In this document: in pieces, positions 34,941 through 45,588 of the stretch
Position numbering within the stretch: the first letter of the stretch is position 1
How the letters are laid out: each line of letters opens with the position of its first letter
The notes under the pieces: generated by a model
Told to the model about the DNA's origin: nothing
Seen by the model: the letters and a program-made list of their open reading frames with translations, nothing else
Database searches by the model: none
From: Allorhizobium ampelinum S4
GTDB taxonomy: Bacteria > Pseudomonadota > Alphaproteobacteria > Rhizobiales > Rhizobiaceae
DNA length: 64,000 nt
Assembly: GCF_000016285.1 (NCBI RefSeq)
Contig: NC_011989.1
Coordinates: 2,173,001-2,237,000 of the forward strand
Reading direction: 5' to 3'
Position numbers and translations under genes: made by a program

Positions 34941-35887
34941 GCTTCACCCTTACTGGTGTCTTGCTTGCCAGTGTCTTGATTGCCAGTGTCTTGTTTGCTG
35001 GTGTCTTGTTTTTCAGTGTCTGGCGCACGCGACTCAGGCTGGCTGGCCGTAGCCTCACCAGCGACAGTCTTCTTCCTGGACACGGTTTTCTTTTTCAATG
35101 CTGGCACAGCAACCGTCTCCGGCAGACCCTTTGTCGGTGCTGGCCGTTTGGTGCGCGTCGTCGTCTTCGGCGACGAATCCGAAACAGCAATATCCGCATC
35201 AACAGACGCCTGCGTGATCGGCGCGGTGACGGCCGCTGGTTTTAGATTTTTGACTGGCTTGGAAACAGCCTTGGCTTTCGTGGCTTTTGCCGTCTTTGCT
35301 ACCTTAGGCGCCGACACTTCAGACGTCAGAACTTCAGTCGCCGTAGCGTCCGACTTTGGCTTTCGCACCCGTTTCACCGGTGCTTTTTCCACTGGGGTGA
35401 CAGCTTCGGCAGCTTTGACGACCGGCGCTGTCACAGGTGCGGCGGCAGCCGAACCCGGCAATTGCGGCTTTGCCAGGGTGTCGCCCAGCGGTGCCAGTGG
35501 TGGAAGATCTTCCGCCGTCATCGGCCTGGCCGGTTCATCCGCCAGTGGCAGGCGGCTGCTGTCATCTTCAGGGAAATGATCCACCTGCGTCGAGCGCTGG
35601 AGATCGGACCTTATATCGGCACCCATCTGCCGCAGCGGGTTGATTGCCTCGCGCAGCGCATTGGCGGGGTTCAGCCGTTGGGCATCATCGATCGTGCGGC
35701 GCACATCGTCCATGTCGGCTTCGCGCAGGGCTTCGTCGAACTGGGCGCGAAACTCGCCCGCCGTCTTGCGCAACCGCGTCGTCATCTTGCCAAAGGCCCG
35801 CAGCATGGGCGGCAAGTCTTTCGGACCGACCACAACGATCAACACGACCGCGATGACCAGCAATTCGCTCCAGCCAATGTCAAGCAT
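34937..35887 (-). CDS. tatB: Sec-independent translocase TatB with long Ala/Lys tail
   Basis: TatB binds TatC and signal peptides. The N-terminus MLDIGWSELLVIAVVLIVVVGPKDLP (a membrane helix, then an amphipathic helix) is typical. At 316 residues it is much longer than E. coli TatB (about 170). The extra length is a disordered Ala/Lys/Thr-rich tail ending in five-residue repeats (KQDTS, KQDTG, NQDTG). It overlaps tatC by four bases. Confidence 0.93.
   Translation of the reverse strand: MLDIGWSELLVIAVVLIVVVGPKDLPPMLRAFGKMTTRLRKTAGEFRAQFDEALREADMDDVRRTIDDAQRLNPANALREAINPLRQMGADIRSDLQRSTQVDHFPEDDSSRLPLADEPARPMTAEDLPPLAPLGDTLAKPQLPGSAAAAPVTAPVVKAAEAVTPVEKAPVKRVRKPKSDATATEVLTSEVSAPKVAKTAKATKAKAVSKPVKNLKPAAVTAPITQASVDADIAVSDSSPKTTTRTKRPAPTKGLPETVAVPALKKKTVSRKKTVAGEATASQPESRAPDTEKQDTSKQDTGNQDTGKQDTSKGEA
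34954..35022. repeat. 15-bp imperfect tandem repeats in the 3' end of tatB
   Basis: About four units of a 15-base motif (core GTGTCTTG on the plus strand) encode the KQDTS-type repeats at the TatB C-terminus. Length changes stay in frame because the unit is a multiple of three. Confidence 0.8.
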
Positions 35888-35981
35888 TCTTCAGTCTCCT
35901 GAAGCCGTCGGCCAAGCGGCGACCCATTCCAGAAACAGACCGGCGCCGTCGGGCACCGATCTCACTCAATTCCAAGCGTCT

Positions 35982-36197
35982 TTACTTGTGATCGTCAGCC
36001 CGGTGGTCCACAGTTTTCGACTGATCGGCAGGCTTGGGCGTTCCATCCGGGGCCGTATCGTCATCAGACATGCCCTTCTTGAAGCTCTTGATGCCCTTGG
36101 CAACGTCGCCCATCAGTTCCGGGATCTTGCCGCGGCCAAACAACAACAGCACAATCGCCAGAACGATCAGCCAATGCCACATACTGAAAGAACCCAT
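35982..36197 (-). CDS. tatA: Sec-independent translocase TatA
   Basis: TatA forms the pore of the Tat system. This 71-residue protein has the signature [20 protein letters not shown], then the amphipathic helix [17 protein letters not shown] and an acidic tail. ATG 36197 has AGGAG eight bases upstream; a GTG nine bases earlier is also open but worse placed. Confidence 0.95.
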   Translation of the reverse strand: MGSFSMWHWLIVLAIVLLLFGRGKIPELMGDVAKGIKSFKKGMSDDDTAPDGTPKPADQSKTVDHRADDHK

Positions 36198-36391
36198 GGT
36201 CCCCACTCCTTATTGATCGGTCATACCGATGTAAGATGTTTGTGCATCTTTTTCAAATTACAAAATCTTTTACCTGCTTGGCATGGGAAATGACTGGAGG
36301 CAAGACACCGCCGCCGCCCCATCAACAGTCCCGCGGATTTTCATGAGGATTTCTACTATCCAAGCTCCACGGCTTCATGCTCGCCAACAGA

Positions 36392-37114
36392 TCAGGTCCC
36401 ACGGGCATCGGCAGGCGCCAGCAAGCCCAGTTCCTCCAGATCAAGCTGGGTGATCGGGTCCTCATCCTCACCAAGCGCATCGCCATCCATGGGCATCGGC
36501 ACATGGAAATTCGCCGGGATACGCCCTGTCAGCAGTCCCGCCCCTTTCAATTCCTCCATGCCCGGTAGATCGCGCAATTCCTCCAGCCCGAAATGATCGA
36601 GAAAATCGCGAGTCGTGCCGAAAGTCACGGGCCGGCCCGGCGTGCGACGACGGCCGCGAAACCGCACCCATCCAGCCTCCAGCAACACGTCAATCGTGCC
36701 TTTGGAGGTCTGCACGCCTCTGATATCTTCGATTTCGGCCCGCGTGACCGGCTGGTGATAGGCAATGATCGCCAGCACTTCCAGCGCCGCCCGCGACAGT
36801 TTGCGCACCTCGTTGTCTTCACGGCGAATGGCAAAGGCCAGGTCAGCGGCGGTGCGAAATGCCCAATGTCCATCAACCCGCACCAGATTGACACCGCGTG
36901 GCGCATAATCGGCCTGGAGCGCCTTCATCAGCCCGCCAATATCGGTGCCGCGCGCCAGACGTTCAGCCAGAAAACTTTCCGAGACTGGCTCTGCCGAGGC
37001 AAAGACCAGCGCCTCGACGATCCGCAAGGCCTCGCGCTCACGAATAGCGGCAAGCCCGCCTGCCCCATCCTTTGCATCGGCTTCATCTGGTTGATTGTCG
37101 CCCGTCATTGCCAT
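36392..37114 (-). CDS. scpB: Segregation and condensation protein ScpB
   Basis: ScpB is the winged-helix partner of ScpA in the SMC-ScpAB condensin. The 240-residue protein contains REALRIVEALVFASAEPVSE and AALEVLAIIAYHQPVTRAEI, then DIRGVQTSKGTIDVLLE, all canonical. ATG 37114 overlaps the scpA stop as TGATG. Confidence 0.94.
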   Translation of the reverse strand: MAMTGDNQPDEADAKDGAGGLAAIREREALRIVEALVFASAEPVSESFLAERLARGTDIGGLMKALQADYAPRGVNLVRVDGHWAFRTAADLAFAIRREDNEVRKLSRAALEVLAIIAYHQPVTRAEIEDIRGVQTSKGTIDVLLEAGWVRFRGRRRTPGRPVTFGTTRDFLDHFGLEELRDLPGMEELKGAGLLTGRIPANFHVPMPMDGDALGEDEDPITQLDLEELGLLAPADARGT

Positions 37115-37995
37115 CACACGCCACCATCAGCATGAGGCACCAACATGCCTGCTGCATCCCGGCCCTTGCCGCCCCGCATATAGATCGGCTCGAAAGCGCC
37201 AGCCTGGCGAATTTCCAGTTTGCCTTCCCGCACCAGTTCCAGCGAAGCGGCAAAGGCGCTGGCAATCGCCGTGACCCGCTCAGCGGGATCGGCCAGATAT
37301 TGCAGCAGATAGGCGTCCAGCGCCGTCCAGTCGCTGATCTCGCCAATCATCCGGTTGAGCAGCGTGCGGGCGTCAACGAGCGACCAGACCGTGCGCCGCT
37401 CAATTGTCACCTGCGTATAGGCCTGACGCTGGCGCAGATTGGCATAAGCCGACAGCAGATCGTAGAGACTGGCCTCGAAGGCCGAATTCACCCGATCCGG
37501 TACATGTTCTGGCGCGCCGCGCTGAAAGATGTCGCGGCCCAGACGGTTGCGGTTGACCAGCTTTCCAGCCGCATCGCGCATGGCCTCCAGCCGCTTCAGC
37601 CGGAAGGCCAGTGCTGCGGCCATTTCCTCACCGGACGGCTCGTCGTCCTTGGCCTGTTGGGGAATCAGCAGCCGGGACTTCAGATAGGCGAGCCATGCCG
37701 CCATGACAAGGTAATCAGCGGCAAGCTCGATGCGGATACTGCGGGCCTGTTCGACGAACAGCAGATATTGTTCGGCCAGCGCCAGAACCGAAATCCGCGA
37801 CAGATCGACCTTCTGATTGCGGGCCAGAAACAGCAGCAGATCCAGAGGGCCTTCGAAGCCAGCAACATCGATAACCAAAGACGGATCATCGCTGGCCCGC
37901 TCGCCCGCCACATCGCCCTGCCACAGCTTCTCCATCGGTGTGGCGGCGCCCCCCTTCACATTAGAAGCCGGAGCGGGTGCGACAGGCTCTGCCAT
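37114..37995 (-). CDS. scpA: Segregation and condensation protein ScpA
   Basis: ScpA is the kleisin that bridges the SMC heads. The 293-residue protein has an N-terminal SMC-binding block FEGPLDLLLFLARNQKVDLS (about residues 48-67), a charged middle and a C-terminal winged-helix half. ATG 37995 shares its base with the nagZ stop (TGATG). It sits in a run nagZ-scpA-scpB-tatABC, typical of alphaproteobacteria. Confidence 0.94.
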   Translation of the reverse strand: MAEPVAPAPASNVKGGAATPMEKLWQGDVAGERASDDPSLVIDVAGFEGPLDLLLFLARNQKVDLSRISVLALAEQYLLFVEQARSIRIELAADYLVMAAWLAYLKSRLLIPQQAKDDEPSGEEMAAALAFRLKRLEAMRDAAGKLVNRNRLGRDIFQRGAPEHVPDRVNSAFEASLYDLLSAYANLRQRQAYTQVTIERRTVWSLVDARTLLNRMIGEISDWTALDAYLLQYLADPAERVTAIASAFAASLELVREGKLEIRQAGAFEPIYMRGGKGRDAAGMLVPHADGGV

Positions 37996-39011
37996 CACGC
38001 CACCGCCATCAGAGAGGCAAACTCCTCACGGATCGCTTGTTCATCGGCGCCGTCGTTACCGCCGAAGGCCGCCTCGACAGCCTTTGCCCGCGCAAGCGCC
38101 GCTCCGGCCAATACCGGAGCGCGCGCCGCAACCTGCACCATTTCCTCCATAATGCCGTGGCAATGCAGCAGAACGTCGTTGCCAGCAGCAACCACCGCCG
38201 CTGCCCGCTCGGAAATCGTCCCCTTCAGAGCATTCATGGAGAGATCGTCATTCATCAGCAGCCCCTGGAACCCGATCAGTCCGCGGATCACCTCATCCAC
38301 GACAATGGATGAGGTCGAGGCCGTATAATCTGGGTCATAGGCAGAATAGACCACATGCGCGGTCATAGCCATCAATTCACCGTTGAGACGCCGGAAGGGC
38401 GGGAAATCATGCGCCTCCAACTCGGCCCGCGATGCCGTCACCACTGGCAATTCGTGATGGGAATCAGCCATGCCCCGGCCATGGCCGGGAATATGCTTGA
38501 CGGTCGGCAGTACACCGCCCGCCTTCAATCCAGCCGCCGCCGCCTCGCCCAGCGCTCCAACCGTGTCAGGATCGAAACCATAGGCGCGGTTGCCAATCAC
38601 ATTGCTGGCCCCTTCTACTGGCACGTCCACCACTGGCAGACAATCAACATTGATGCCGTAGCGTAAAAGGTCAAAGGCATGCAGCCGCGACATCAGCCAG
38701 GCGGCGCGAAGCCCTTTCTCCTTGTCCTGACGGTAAAGCGCGCCGATCTCGGCACCCGATGGATAGCGCGGACACATCGGCTCGCGGATACGCTGAACGC
38801 GCCCACCCTCCTGATCGATCAGCACTGGCGCGTTGCGCCCGCCAACCGTATCGCGCATCTGCGCAACCAGATTACTGATCTGCGCACCATCAAGGCAGTT
38901 GCGCCCGAACAGAATGAAGCCCCAGGGCTGATGCTCTCTAAAGAAAGCCTGCTCATCGGGGGTTAGAACCGGGCCGGAACAGCCCAAAATCATTGCTTTT
39001 GCGTGGGTCAT
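37995..39011 (-). CDS. nagZ: Beta-N-acetylhexosaminidase NagZ
   Basis: NagZ removes GlcNAc from anhydromuropeptides in cell-wall recycling (family GH3). The 338-residue protein has VLIDQEGGRVQRI near residue 65, the active-site loop TVKHIPGHGRGMADSHHELP and the nucleophile in LLMNDDLSMNALKG. It is coupled to scpA. A hairpin and a 160-base spacer precede it. Confidence 0.94.
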   Translation of the reverse strand: MTHAKAMILGCSGPVLTPDEQAFFREHQPWGFILFGRNCLDGAQISNLVAQMRDTVGGRNAPVLIDQEGGRVQRIREPMCPRYPSGAEIGALYRQDKEKGLRAAWLMSRLHAFDLLRYGINVDCLPVVDVPVEGASNVIGNRAYGFDPDTVGALGEAAAAGLKAGGVLPTVKHIPGHGRGMADSHHELPVVTASRAELEAHDFPPFRRLNGELMAMTAHVVYSAYDPDYTASTSSIVVDEVIRGLIGFQGLLMNDDLSMNALKGTISERAAAVVAAGNDVLLHCHGIMEEMVQVAARAPVLAGAALARAKAVEAAFGGNDGADEQAIREEFASLMAVA

Positions 39012-39093
39012 GGTCTGACAATAGTCCAGCTTTGCGAAAAGCCGAGGGCAAACCGCCGATCATGCACAGGAATCCACGCAAAAAGCAGCAGAA

Positions 39094-39122
39094 AGGGCGC
39101 TATTCTTAGAGAAAAGCGCCCT
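39094..39122 (-). terminator. Hairpin after the SPOR-domain gene
   Basis: AGGGCGCT and AGCGCCCT form a perfect 8-bp stem around a 13-base loop, followed on the minus strand by TTTC. It lies 54 bases beyond the stop of the SPOR gene. Confidence 0.55.
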
Positions 39123-39175
39123 GAAACGAAGTCACATTCAATCAAAGGGAACCGTAAAAAGGCTCCCCTATGCCT

Positions 39176-41869
39176 TTAGCGCACCACCATGCAATTTCCG
39201 CCAGCGCCGCGATAACGTTCGCAGAGCGACACGGCTTCATCCTTGCTGCCAGCAGGGATACGGACACGGTAGTAGGTGCCCTTGCCCGGAATATCGGCGG
39301 CCTTGATGTCGACGCCCCGGCCACCGATCACGCTGCCGAATTTGGCCGACAGGTTCTTGTAGCTTTTCTGAGCATCGGCTTCGCTTGGCAGCGATGAAAT
39401 CTGCACCAGATAACCACCGGAGCCAGAGGACGCGCTCACGGAGGCAGGAGAGGCTGAAACAGGCATAGCAGCAGGAGGCGTTGGGCTCTTGGCAGCCGCC
39501 GCAGCCGTCTGCACTGGGGCAGACGCCGGTCTGTTGCGCGGAACTGGCATATTGGGAGCCGGAACGCCTGCACTATCCTGCGCCGCCGTTGCCGTATCCG
39601 CAGAGGCCATGGCCTGTTCCACGCTCTGCGGAGCAGCGGATCCTGGCTGGGCCGCCGGCTGAGAAGCGCCACCTTGGGCGGTGGATGGCTGGGAAGTCGC
39701 AGGCTGCTGGGCCGGGGCTTCCTGCGCCACCAGCGAGCCGTCCGGCCGCACAATCATGGTTTTCACTTTGCGCGGCGAAAGGCTCTGCTGGTCGCCTTGC
39801 TTGGCGGGATCGCCCGGCTGGCCATTCTGGCCCGCCTGTGGCGCATCGCCGCTCATCCCAGCCCCGTTCATACCAGCATTATCAGCTTCCGATTCCTGTT
39901 CCAGGGGCAGATTGTCAGGCTCCAGCGTGCGCTGCGCAACATCAACAGGCTCTTCCTGCGAAGAGATCAGGCTCTTTTGCTGAGGCTGGTCAGGAGCAGA
40001 ACCAGACACGCGGTCATAGACCGCCTTGTTCTGGTTCGGAACGGATTTGCCCCCGGGATCGGCGGGCACGACCTTGACCGGCCCCTTGTCAGCCATCACC
40101 ACTTTCGGTTCGTTGGAGCTGAACGTTTCGCCCCCACTGGTCTTCATCCAGGCATACACGCCGCCGCCGCCAACCAGCACGACCACCGCTGCGGCAGCCA
40201 TCGCCACCCAGCGACGCGAACCGCGCGGTTCTTCGTAATCGTCATAATCCTCGGCTTCCAGCGGCATCGGCACAGGCCCGCCGGGCTTGGCACCGAAACT
40301 ATGGGGACCATCGAGGCTCTTGCGAAAATCTTCCTCCAGCGCCTTTTCGAACACGTCGAAATCATCGCTGGGCATATTTTTGACCTGCTCGGCCAAGGGC
40401 GGCATAGGCGCTACCGGAGCAGCAACAGCCGCTGCGGCCACAGCCTGCGCCGGCTTTGATGGCGCAGATGCTGAACGTGGCTCCACCGTCTGATCCAGCA
40501 ATGTTGCCAGTTCGGAATCGATATCGAAATCGTAATCCTGCCGATAGGTGGCAGGAGCGGCGTCTTCCACCGGTGGCAAATCGGGAACGTCCAGATGCGC
40601 GACCGCTTCCAGATGTTCGTCTTGATCCGAAATTTCTGCGGCATCAAACGGCAGCGGAACGGGTTCACTCATATGCTGCGGCGCCGGTTCAGCAATGGGC
40701 GCTGCCGCCTGAACAGGTGCGGCCTCTGCCGGACGGGAAGGCTGATATGCGGCAGGACCAGCAACAGCGGCTGCCACGGGCTGCGGCGGCCGATGCTCTG
40801 TCACCGATGGCGCGGACTCAGCCTCCAGCTCGGAAAGGTCGAGTTCGATATCTTCGAGATCGAAATCAAAATCGCCACCGAAAGGATCGGCCTCCTGCTG
40901 GGCGAGAGATGTTTCGTCCTGGAACTCGGGCTGATGTTCATCGCGCTGATGATCAGGGCGCTGATGGTCAAGGCTTGGGGACGCCGCCTGAGGTTCGAAT
41001 CGAGGCTCTTGCACCGAATAGGCAGAAGCTGCGACGGGCCGAGCCTCCACCTCTTCATTGCGCGCCAGAGCCTCGAAAAAGCTAGGAACCTCCCGCGAGG
41101 GCGGGGCAAGCGGCGCACCTGCGAAAACCGATTGGGCAACAGGCTGGAAAAGCGGCGGTTCGCGGCGCTGGGCGACAGCATCCTGCGTAGCAGTTGCCGA
41201 TGCTGGTGCTCGCTGTTCTTCAGGACTGAACCCAAAATCGAAATCCTGCTCCATTTCTCGCGCATCAGGCTCCGGGTGGACTACAGGGGCGGCTGCCTCA
41301 ACCGGAGCAGGCTCCATCACCGGCTCTTGCCGCTGGCGGGTCTGCTCTTCATGGCGAGCCGCACTGGAACGCGAGGCGCCAGCACTGACCGGATTGAAAT
41401 TGGCAAGCGGCAAACGATGACGCCCATAGCCTTCGGTTGGATCGGCTCCACCGGAACGCGCCGAAGGCGGTTCTACGGCCACATCGCCCACTGACCACTC
41501 AATTTCATCGGCAAGGGATATGTCCGAAGCAGGAGCCTCGTTGCCACCAAAGGACACTGGCTCTCGCGCCGATACCGCTTCATGGGAATAACCGGCTGAC
41601 GGCTGGGACACGCCTACATAGGCAGGCGCATCGACGTAACCATCGAGATCCTGAAGCAGTTCGTCCTGCAAATTGACCTGATCATGCGCTGGCGAATGCC
41701 GGTGCGGCTCTGGCGCCGCAGGCGGAGTCATACTCTGAGTCATGGGAGGGTCACGACGCGCCACCGGCGCATCGTAGCCGACGAGACGGGCCAGCTCTGC
41801 CAACGGATCGTCGTCCGCAAACGCACTGCCTGCTGGATCCCTGCTATATGCAGCCTGTTTTTGCACCAT
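39176..41869 (-). CDS. SPOR-domain membrane protein
   Basis: This 897-residue protein has three parts. A ~550-residue cytoplasmic N-terminal region is Pro/Ala/Gln/Glu-rich and looks disordered. A single membrane helix follows (WVAMAAAAVVVLVGGGGVYA, about residues 560-580). A periplasmic part of ~310 residues ends in a SPOR domain (GYLVQISSLPSEADAQKSYK to the end). SPOR domains bind septal peptidoglycan stripped of stem peptides, so a division role is likely. It lies downstream of argS in the same direction. Confidence 0.87.
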   Translation of the reverse strand: MVQKQAAYSRDPAGSAFADDDPLAELARLVGYDAPVARRDPPMTQSMTPPAAPEPHRHSPAHDQVNLQDELLQDLDGYVDAPAYVGVSQPSAGYSHEAVSAREPVSFGGNEAPASDISLADEIEWSVGDVAVEPPSARSGGADPTEGYGRHRLPLANFNPVSAGASRSSAARHEEQTRQRQEPVMEPAPVEAAAPVVHPEPDAREMEQDFDFGFSPEEQRAPASATATQDAVAQRREPPLFQPVAQSVFAGAPLAPPSREVPSFFEALARNEEVEARPVAASAYSVQEPRFEPQAASPSLDHQRPDHQRDEHQPEFQDETSLAQQEADPFGGDFDFDLEDIELDLSELEAESAPSVTEHRPPQPVAAAVAGPAAYQPSRPAEAAPVQAAAPIAEPAPQHMSEPVPLPFDAAEISDQDEHLEAVAHLDVPDLPPVEDAAPATYRQDYDFDIDSELATLLDQTVEPRSASAPSKPAQAVAAAAVAAPVAPMPPLAEQVKNMPSDDFDVFEKALEEDFRKSLDGPHSFGAKPGGPVPMPLEAEDYDDYEEPRGSRRWVAMAAAAVVVLVGGGGVYAWMKTSGGETFSSNEPKVVMADKGPVKVVPADPGGKSVPNQNKAVYDRVSGSAPDQPQQKSLISSQEEPVDVAQRTLEPDNLPLEQESEADNAGMNGAGMSGDAPQAGQNGQPGDPAKQGDQQSLSPRKVKTMIVRPDGSLVAQEAPAQQPATSQPSTAQGGASQPAAQPGSAAPQSVEQAMASADTATAAQDSAGVPAPNMPVPRNRPASAPVQTAAAAAKSPTPPAAMPVSASPASVSASSGSGGYLVQISSLPSEADAQKSYKNLSAKFGSVIGGRGVDIKAADIPGKGTYYRVRIPAGSKDEAVSLCERYRGAGGNCMVVR

Positions 41870-41937
41870 AACCCTACACTTCCACTCGCTACGCGACCAT
41901 CGGCTTGCCAGCGCAATGTGGGGAATTGGTGACGATA

Positions 41938-43695
41938 CTATCGCATCTCTTGCGGAGCATCCGTGCCGGTAATGGCCAGTCCGGACTGCAACACAGAAGC
42001 GACAGCATGCACCAGCCCAAGTCTGGCAAGACTTGATTGTCGGTTTTTATCGTTAACAAATCGTAATTCCGGCTGATCCTTGCCCTTATTCCAGTGAGCA
42101 TGGAACGAACTAGCCAGATCGTAAAGATAAAATGCGATGCGATGCGGTTCCATTGACTGGGCCGAAGCTTCAATGATTCGCGGATATTCCGCAAGCTTGG
42201 CAATCAATTGCACTTCGCTCGGCTCGGTAATACCGGTCACGGCAGCTTCCAGAACATCCGGCGAAAGATCGATATCGCCGAAAGCTTCGCGCGCCTGCCT
42301 AAAGATCGACATGCAACGGGCATGAGCATATTGCACGTAGAAGACCGGATTGTCCTTGGACTGCTCCGTCACTTTGGCAAAATCAAAATCCAATGGCTCG
42401 CTGCTCTTGCGGTAAAGCATCATAAAGCGCACCGAATCACGGCCCACTTCCTCGACCACATCGCGCAACGTCACGAAATCGCCCGACCGCTTCGACATCT
42501 TGACCGGCTCGCCGTCGCGATAGAGTTTGACGAGCTGGCAGAGCAACACCGTCAGCTTGGCCTTGCCCTCGGACACAGCCTTGGCAACCGCCTCCAGCCG
42601 CTTCACATAGCCACCATGGTCGGCACCCAAAACATAGATCATCCGGTCAAAACCGCGATCATACTTATCCTTGAAATAAGCGACGTCGGCGGCAAAATAG
42701 GTATAGCTGCCATCGGACTTGATCAGTGGACGGTCGATATCGTCACCGACTTCGGTGGAGCGAAACAGCGTCTGCTCGCGATCCTCCCAATCTTCAGGCA
42801 ATTGTCCCTTCGGCGGCGGCAGCGTGCCGCGATAGACATGGCCTTTGAAGGTCAGGTCGTTGATCGCGGTGCGGATCGCGGCGGCCCCATTGGCATGCAA
42901 TTGCCGCTCGGAATAAAACAGGTCGTGATGCACGTTGAGTGCTGCGAGATCCTCACGGATCATCACCATCATTGCATCGATGGCGCGATCCTTGACGATC
43001 TCCATCCACTGCTCTTCCGGCATGTTGTGCAGACGCACGCCATATTCCTGCGCCAGCGCCTCGCCGACCGGTATCAGATAATCACCGGGATAGAGCCCAG
43101 CCGGGATCTCGCCGACGGCCTCACCCAGCGCCTCGCGGTAGCGCAGGAAAACGGAACGGGCCAGCACGTCGATCTGCGAACCGGCATCGTTTATATAATA
43201 TTCCTTGGTGACGCCATAACCGGCAAAGGCCAGCAGATTGGCCAGCGCATCGCCGACCACGGCTCCCCGGCAATGGCCGACATGCATCGGTCCGGTCGGA
43301 TTGGCCGAGACATATTCAACATTGACCTTGCGGCCAGCACCGGTTTGCGAGCGGCCGAAATCCGTGCCTCCAGCAATCACATTGGCCAGCAGCCGCTGCC
43401 AATAGGCAACCGACAGGCGGATATTCAGGAAGCCGGGACCGGCCACGGAAACCTCGGCAATATCGGCATCTTCCTTGAGTTTTTCGCCGATCAGATCGGC
43501 CAGAACCCTGGGGCTGACGCCCAGCGGCTTGGCCAGAACCATCGCCGCATTGGTTGCGGCGTCGCCATGGCTCGCATCACGCGGCGGCTCGACGACGATC
43601 CGGTCGAACGACAGTTCACTTCGCTTTTCCTTTACAAGATCAAGGGTTTCCAGCGCAGTTTTGATTCGATTTTCGAAATCGGCGAACAGGTTCAT
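41938..43695 (-). CDS. argS: Arginyl-tRNA synthetase
   Basis: This class I synthetase has the HIGH-equivalent [20 protein letters not shown] near residue 130 and KMSKRSGDF near residue 375. The N-terminal Add-1 domain and the C-terminal anticodon-binding domain (ILYR-type helices) are complete. The protein is 585 residues long. ATG 43695 is preferred over an in-frame TTG three codons earlier. It lies 62 bases downstream of dgt. Confidence 0.96.
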   Translation of the reverse strand: MNLFADFENRIKTALETLDLVKEKRSELSFDRIVVEPPRDASHGDAATNAAMVLAKPLGVSPRVLADLIGEKLKEDADIAEVSVAGPGFLNIRLSVAYWQRLLANVIAGGTDFGRSQTGAGRKVNVEYVSANPTGPMHVGHCRGAVVGDALANLLAFAGYGVTKEYYINDAGSQIDVLARSVFLRYREALGEAVGEIPAGLYPGDYLIPVGEALAQEYGVRLHNMPEEQWMEIVKDRAIDAMMVMIREDLAALNVHHDLFYSERQLHANGAAAIRTAINDLTFKGHVYRGTLPPPKGQLPEDWEDREQTLFRSTEVGDDIDRPLIKSDGSYTYFAADVAYFKDKYDRGFDRMIYVLGADHGGYVKRLEAVAKAVSEGKAKLTVLLCQLVKLYRDGEPVKMSKRSGDFVTLRDVVEEVGRDSVRFMMLYRKSSEPLDFDFAKVTEQSKDNPVFYVQYAHARCMSIFRQAREAFGDIDLSPDVLEAAVTGITEPSEVQLIAKLAEYPRIIEASAQSMEPHRIAFYLYDLASSFHAHWNKGKDQPELRFVNDKNRQSSLARLGLVHAVASVLQSGLAITGTDAPQEMR

Positions 43696-43757
43696 GAGGA
43701 TCAATCCAGACAGATGCAGGTCGAAGCCGGCCCAACAGGCGGCGTTTCGCCCGCTGC

Positions 43758-44975
43758 CTAGCGCAAATCGGGTGTATGGTCAAACAGCTGCCGGTGGACA
43801 CGCACCGCATAGGTGTCGGTCATCCCGGCCAGAAAATCGCCGACATGGCGGGCTTTGGCAGGCGTTTCCAGCCCTGCCGTATGCTCCACCCAATAGTCGC
43901 TGCGCATCAGGGTCGGATCGGCCATATAGGCCTTGAACAAATCCGTGACGATCTGGGCCGCGCCAGCGCGAATACGCATAATATCGGGATGGCGGTAGAT
44001 TTTCGAAAACAGCAGTTTCTTGATCTGCCGGTCGGTCTCGGCCATTCCTTCCGAAAAGGTAATAACGGTTTCACCCGCCTGGCGAATATCGTCAGCCGAC
44101 ATCGGGCGAATACGCGCCAGCCGCTCCTGGGCCACCGCAATCACGTCCTCAACCATCCGGGTGATCTGGCGGCGCATGATCTCATGCGTAAACCGGTCGG
44201 CCTCTAGATTGGGATAGCGGTCGCGCACATCGCGCATCAAACCAGCCAGAAACGGCACATCCTCCAGCATATCAAACGTCAGATAACCGGAGCGCAGACC
44301 ATCATCGATGTCATGGGTATTATAGGCGATATCGTCGGCGACTGCGGCAGCCTGGGCTTCCAGGCTGGCATGGCTGGCAATGTCGAGATCCTGCATCTGA
44401 CAATATTCTGTGATCGGCAAAGGCACCGGTCCGCGCGTCCCCTCGCCGTCCGCATTCATCAGCGGCCCATTGTGCTTGACCAGGCCTTCCAGCGTTTCCC
44501 AGGTCAGGTTAAGGCCATCGAATTCGGCGTAGCGGCGCTCCAGCTTGGTGACGATCCGCAACGACTGGGCATTGTGATCGAAGCCACCATAGGGTTCCAG
44601 CAATTCGTGCAGCGCATCCTCGCCGGTATGGCCAAACGGTGTGTGGCCGAAATCATGCACCAGAGCCACGCCTTCGGCCAGATCCTCGTCGATGCGGAAG
44701 GCGCGGGCCAGCGCCCGGGCAATTTGCGCCACCTCTATCGTGTGGGTCAACCGGGTGCGGTAATGGTCGCTGTCGGGGCCGATGAAAACCTGCGTCTTAT
44801 GCTTGAGGCGGCGAAAAGCTGTCGTATGAACAATGCGGTCGCGGTCGCGCTGGAAATCGGACCGGGTCAGGCTGCCGCCTTCCGGATAGAGGCGCCCACG
44901 CGAGTTCCAGGGATCGGCAGCAAAAATTGCCCGTTCTCCAACACCGAATCCCAATGCATTTCTATCGATTGTCAT
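43758..44975 (-). CDS. dgt: Deoxyguanosinetriphosphate triphosphohydrolase-like protein
   Basis: This HD-domain enzyme releases triphosphate from dNTPs. The 405-residue protein shows the HD residues in [18 protein letters not shown] and [17 protein letters not shown], and [17 protein letters not shown] later. The length fits the type-2 subfamily of alphaproteobacteria. It is divergent from erpA across a 194-base spacer. Confidence 0.93.
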   Translation of the reverse strand: MTIDRNALGFGVGERAIFAADPWNSRGRLYPEGGSLTRSDFQRDRDRIVHTTAFRRLKHKTQVFIGPDSDHYRTRLTHTIEVAQIARALARAFRIDEDLAEGVALVHDFGHTPFGHTGEDALHELLEPYGGFDHNAQSLRIVTKLERRYAEFDGLNLTWETLEGLVKHNGPLMNADGEGTRGPVPLPITEYCQMQDLDIASHASLEAQAAAVADDIAYNTHDIDDGLRSGYLTFDMLEDVPFLAGLMRDVRDRYPNLEADRFTHEIMRRQITRMVEDVIAVAQERLARIRPMSADDIRQAGETVITFSEGMAETDRQIKKLLFSKIYRHPDIMRIRAGAAQIVTDLFKAYMADPTLMRSDYWVEHTAGLETPAKARHVGDFLAGMTDTYAVRVHRQLFDHTPDLR

Positions 44976-45169
44976 GCCTGCTCTTCATCCTGCCCATTGA
45001 CGCTCTCGCCTATGGTTCATACCTATAGGAAAATCCCGTGCAAGGCACCGGCTTCCTCTTTATAATGACCTAACTTCCTGCCAATTTTTGCTGCTTCGCC
45101 GCGAAGTTGACAGGAAAAAATAGACAAACCCCAGGTTTCTACGGGCCTTGAACCCGTCAGGAGGCAAAA

Positions 45170-45502
45170 ATGACCACGCAGACAGTTACAGTTTCTAAAA
45201 ATGCAGCCAAGCGTATCGCCAAAATCGTCTCCAGCGAAAATGACAAGCACGCTCTGCGCGTCTCTGTTGAAGGTGGCGGCTGTTCTGGCTTTTCCTATAA
45301 ATTCGACCTGGATCAAGGCCCGCAGGACGGCGATCTGGTGATTGAGCGCGATGGCGCCACGCTGCTGATCGATCCGGTATCATTGGTTTATATGGCCGGG
45401 TCGGAAATTGATTTTGTTGATAACCTGATGGGCCAGTCCTTCCAGATCACCAATCCCAATGCCGTCGCCAGCTGCGGTTGTGGCACCAGCTTTGCCATGT
45501 AG
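45170..45502 (+). CDS. erpA: Iron-sulfur cluster insertion protein ErpA
   Basis: This 110-residue A-type Fe-S carrier has three conserved Cys: GGGCSGFSYKF (about residue 38) and SCGCGTSF at the C-terminus. It donates clusters to apo-enzymes. The ribosome site AGGAGG is excellent. It is followed by xth after an 86-base spacer holding a hairpin. Confidence 0.92.
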   Translation: MTTQTVTVSKNAAKRIAKIVSSENDKHALRVSVEGGGCSGFSYKFDLDQGPQDGDLVIERDGATLLIDPVSLVYMAGSEIDFVDNLMGQSFQITNPNAVASCGCGTSFAM

Positions 45503-45520
45503 AGGCTTTTGTGGGTTCGG

Positions 45521-45588
45521 TATAATTCTCCGTGGCAAACGGCAGGCTTTCCGTTAGAACCGGGGCCTGAACCAAGGAAAGCCTGCCG
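45521..45588 (+). promoter_or_regulatory. xth promoter element and ribosome-site hairpin
   Basis: A perfect TATAAT (45521-45526) lies 68 bases before xth, though no consensus -35 is seen. It is followed by arms CGGCAGGCTTTCC (45540-45552) and GGAAAGCCTGCCG (45576-45588), a perfect 13-bp stem. The second arm contains the ribosome site (AAGGAAAG) and stops one base before the ATG. A folded leader would hide the start. Confidence 0.6.
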
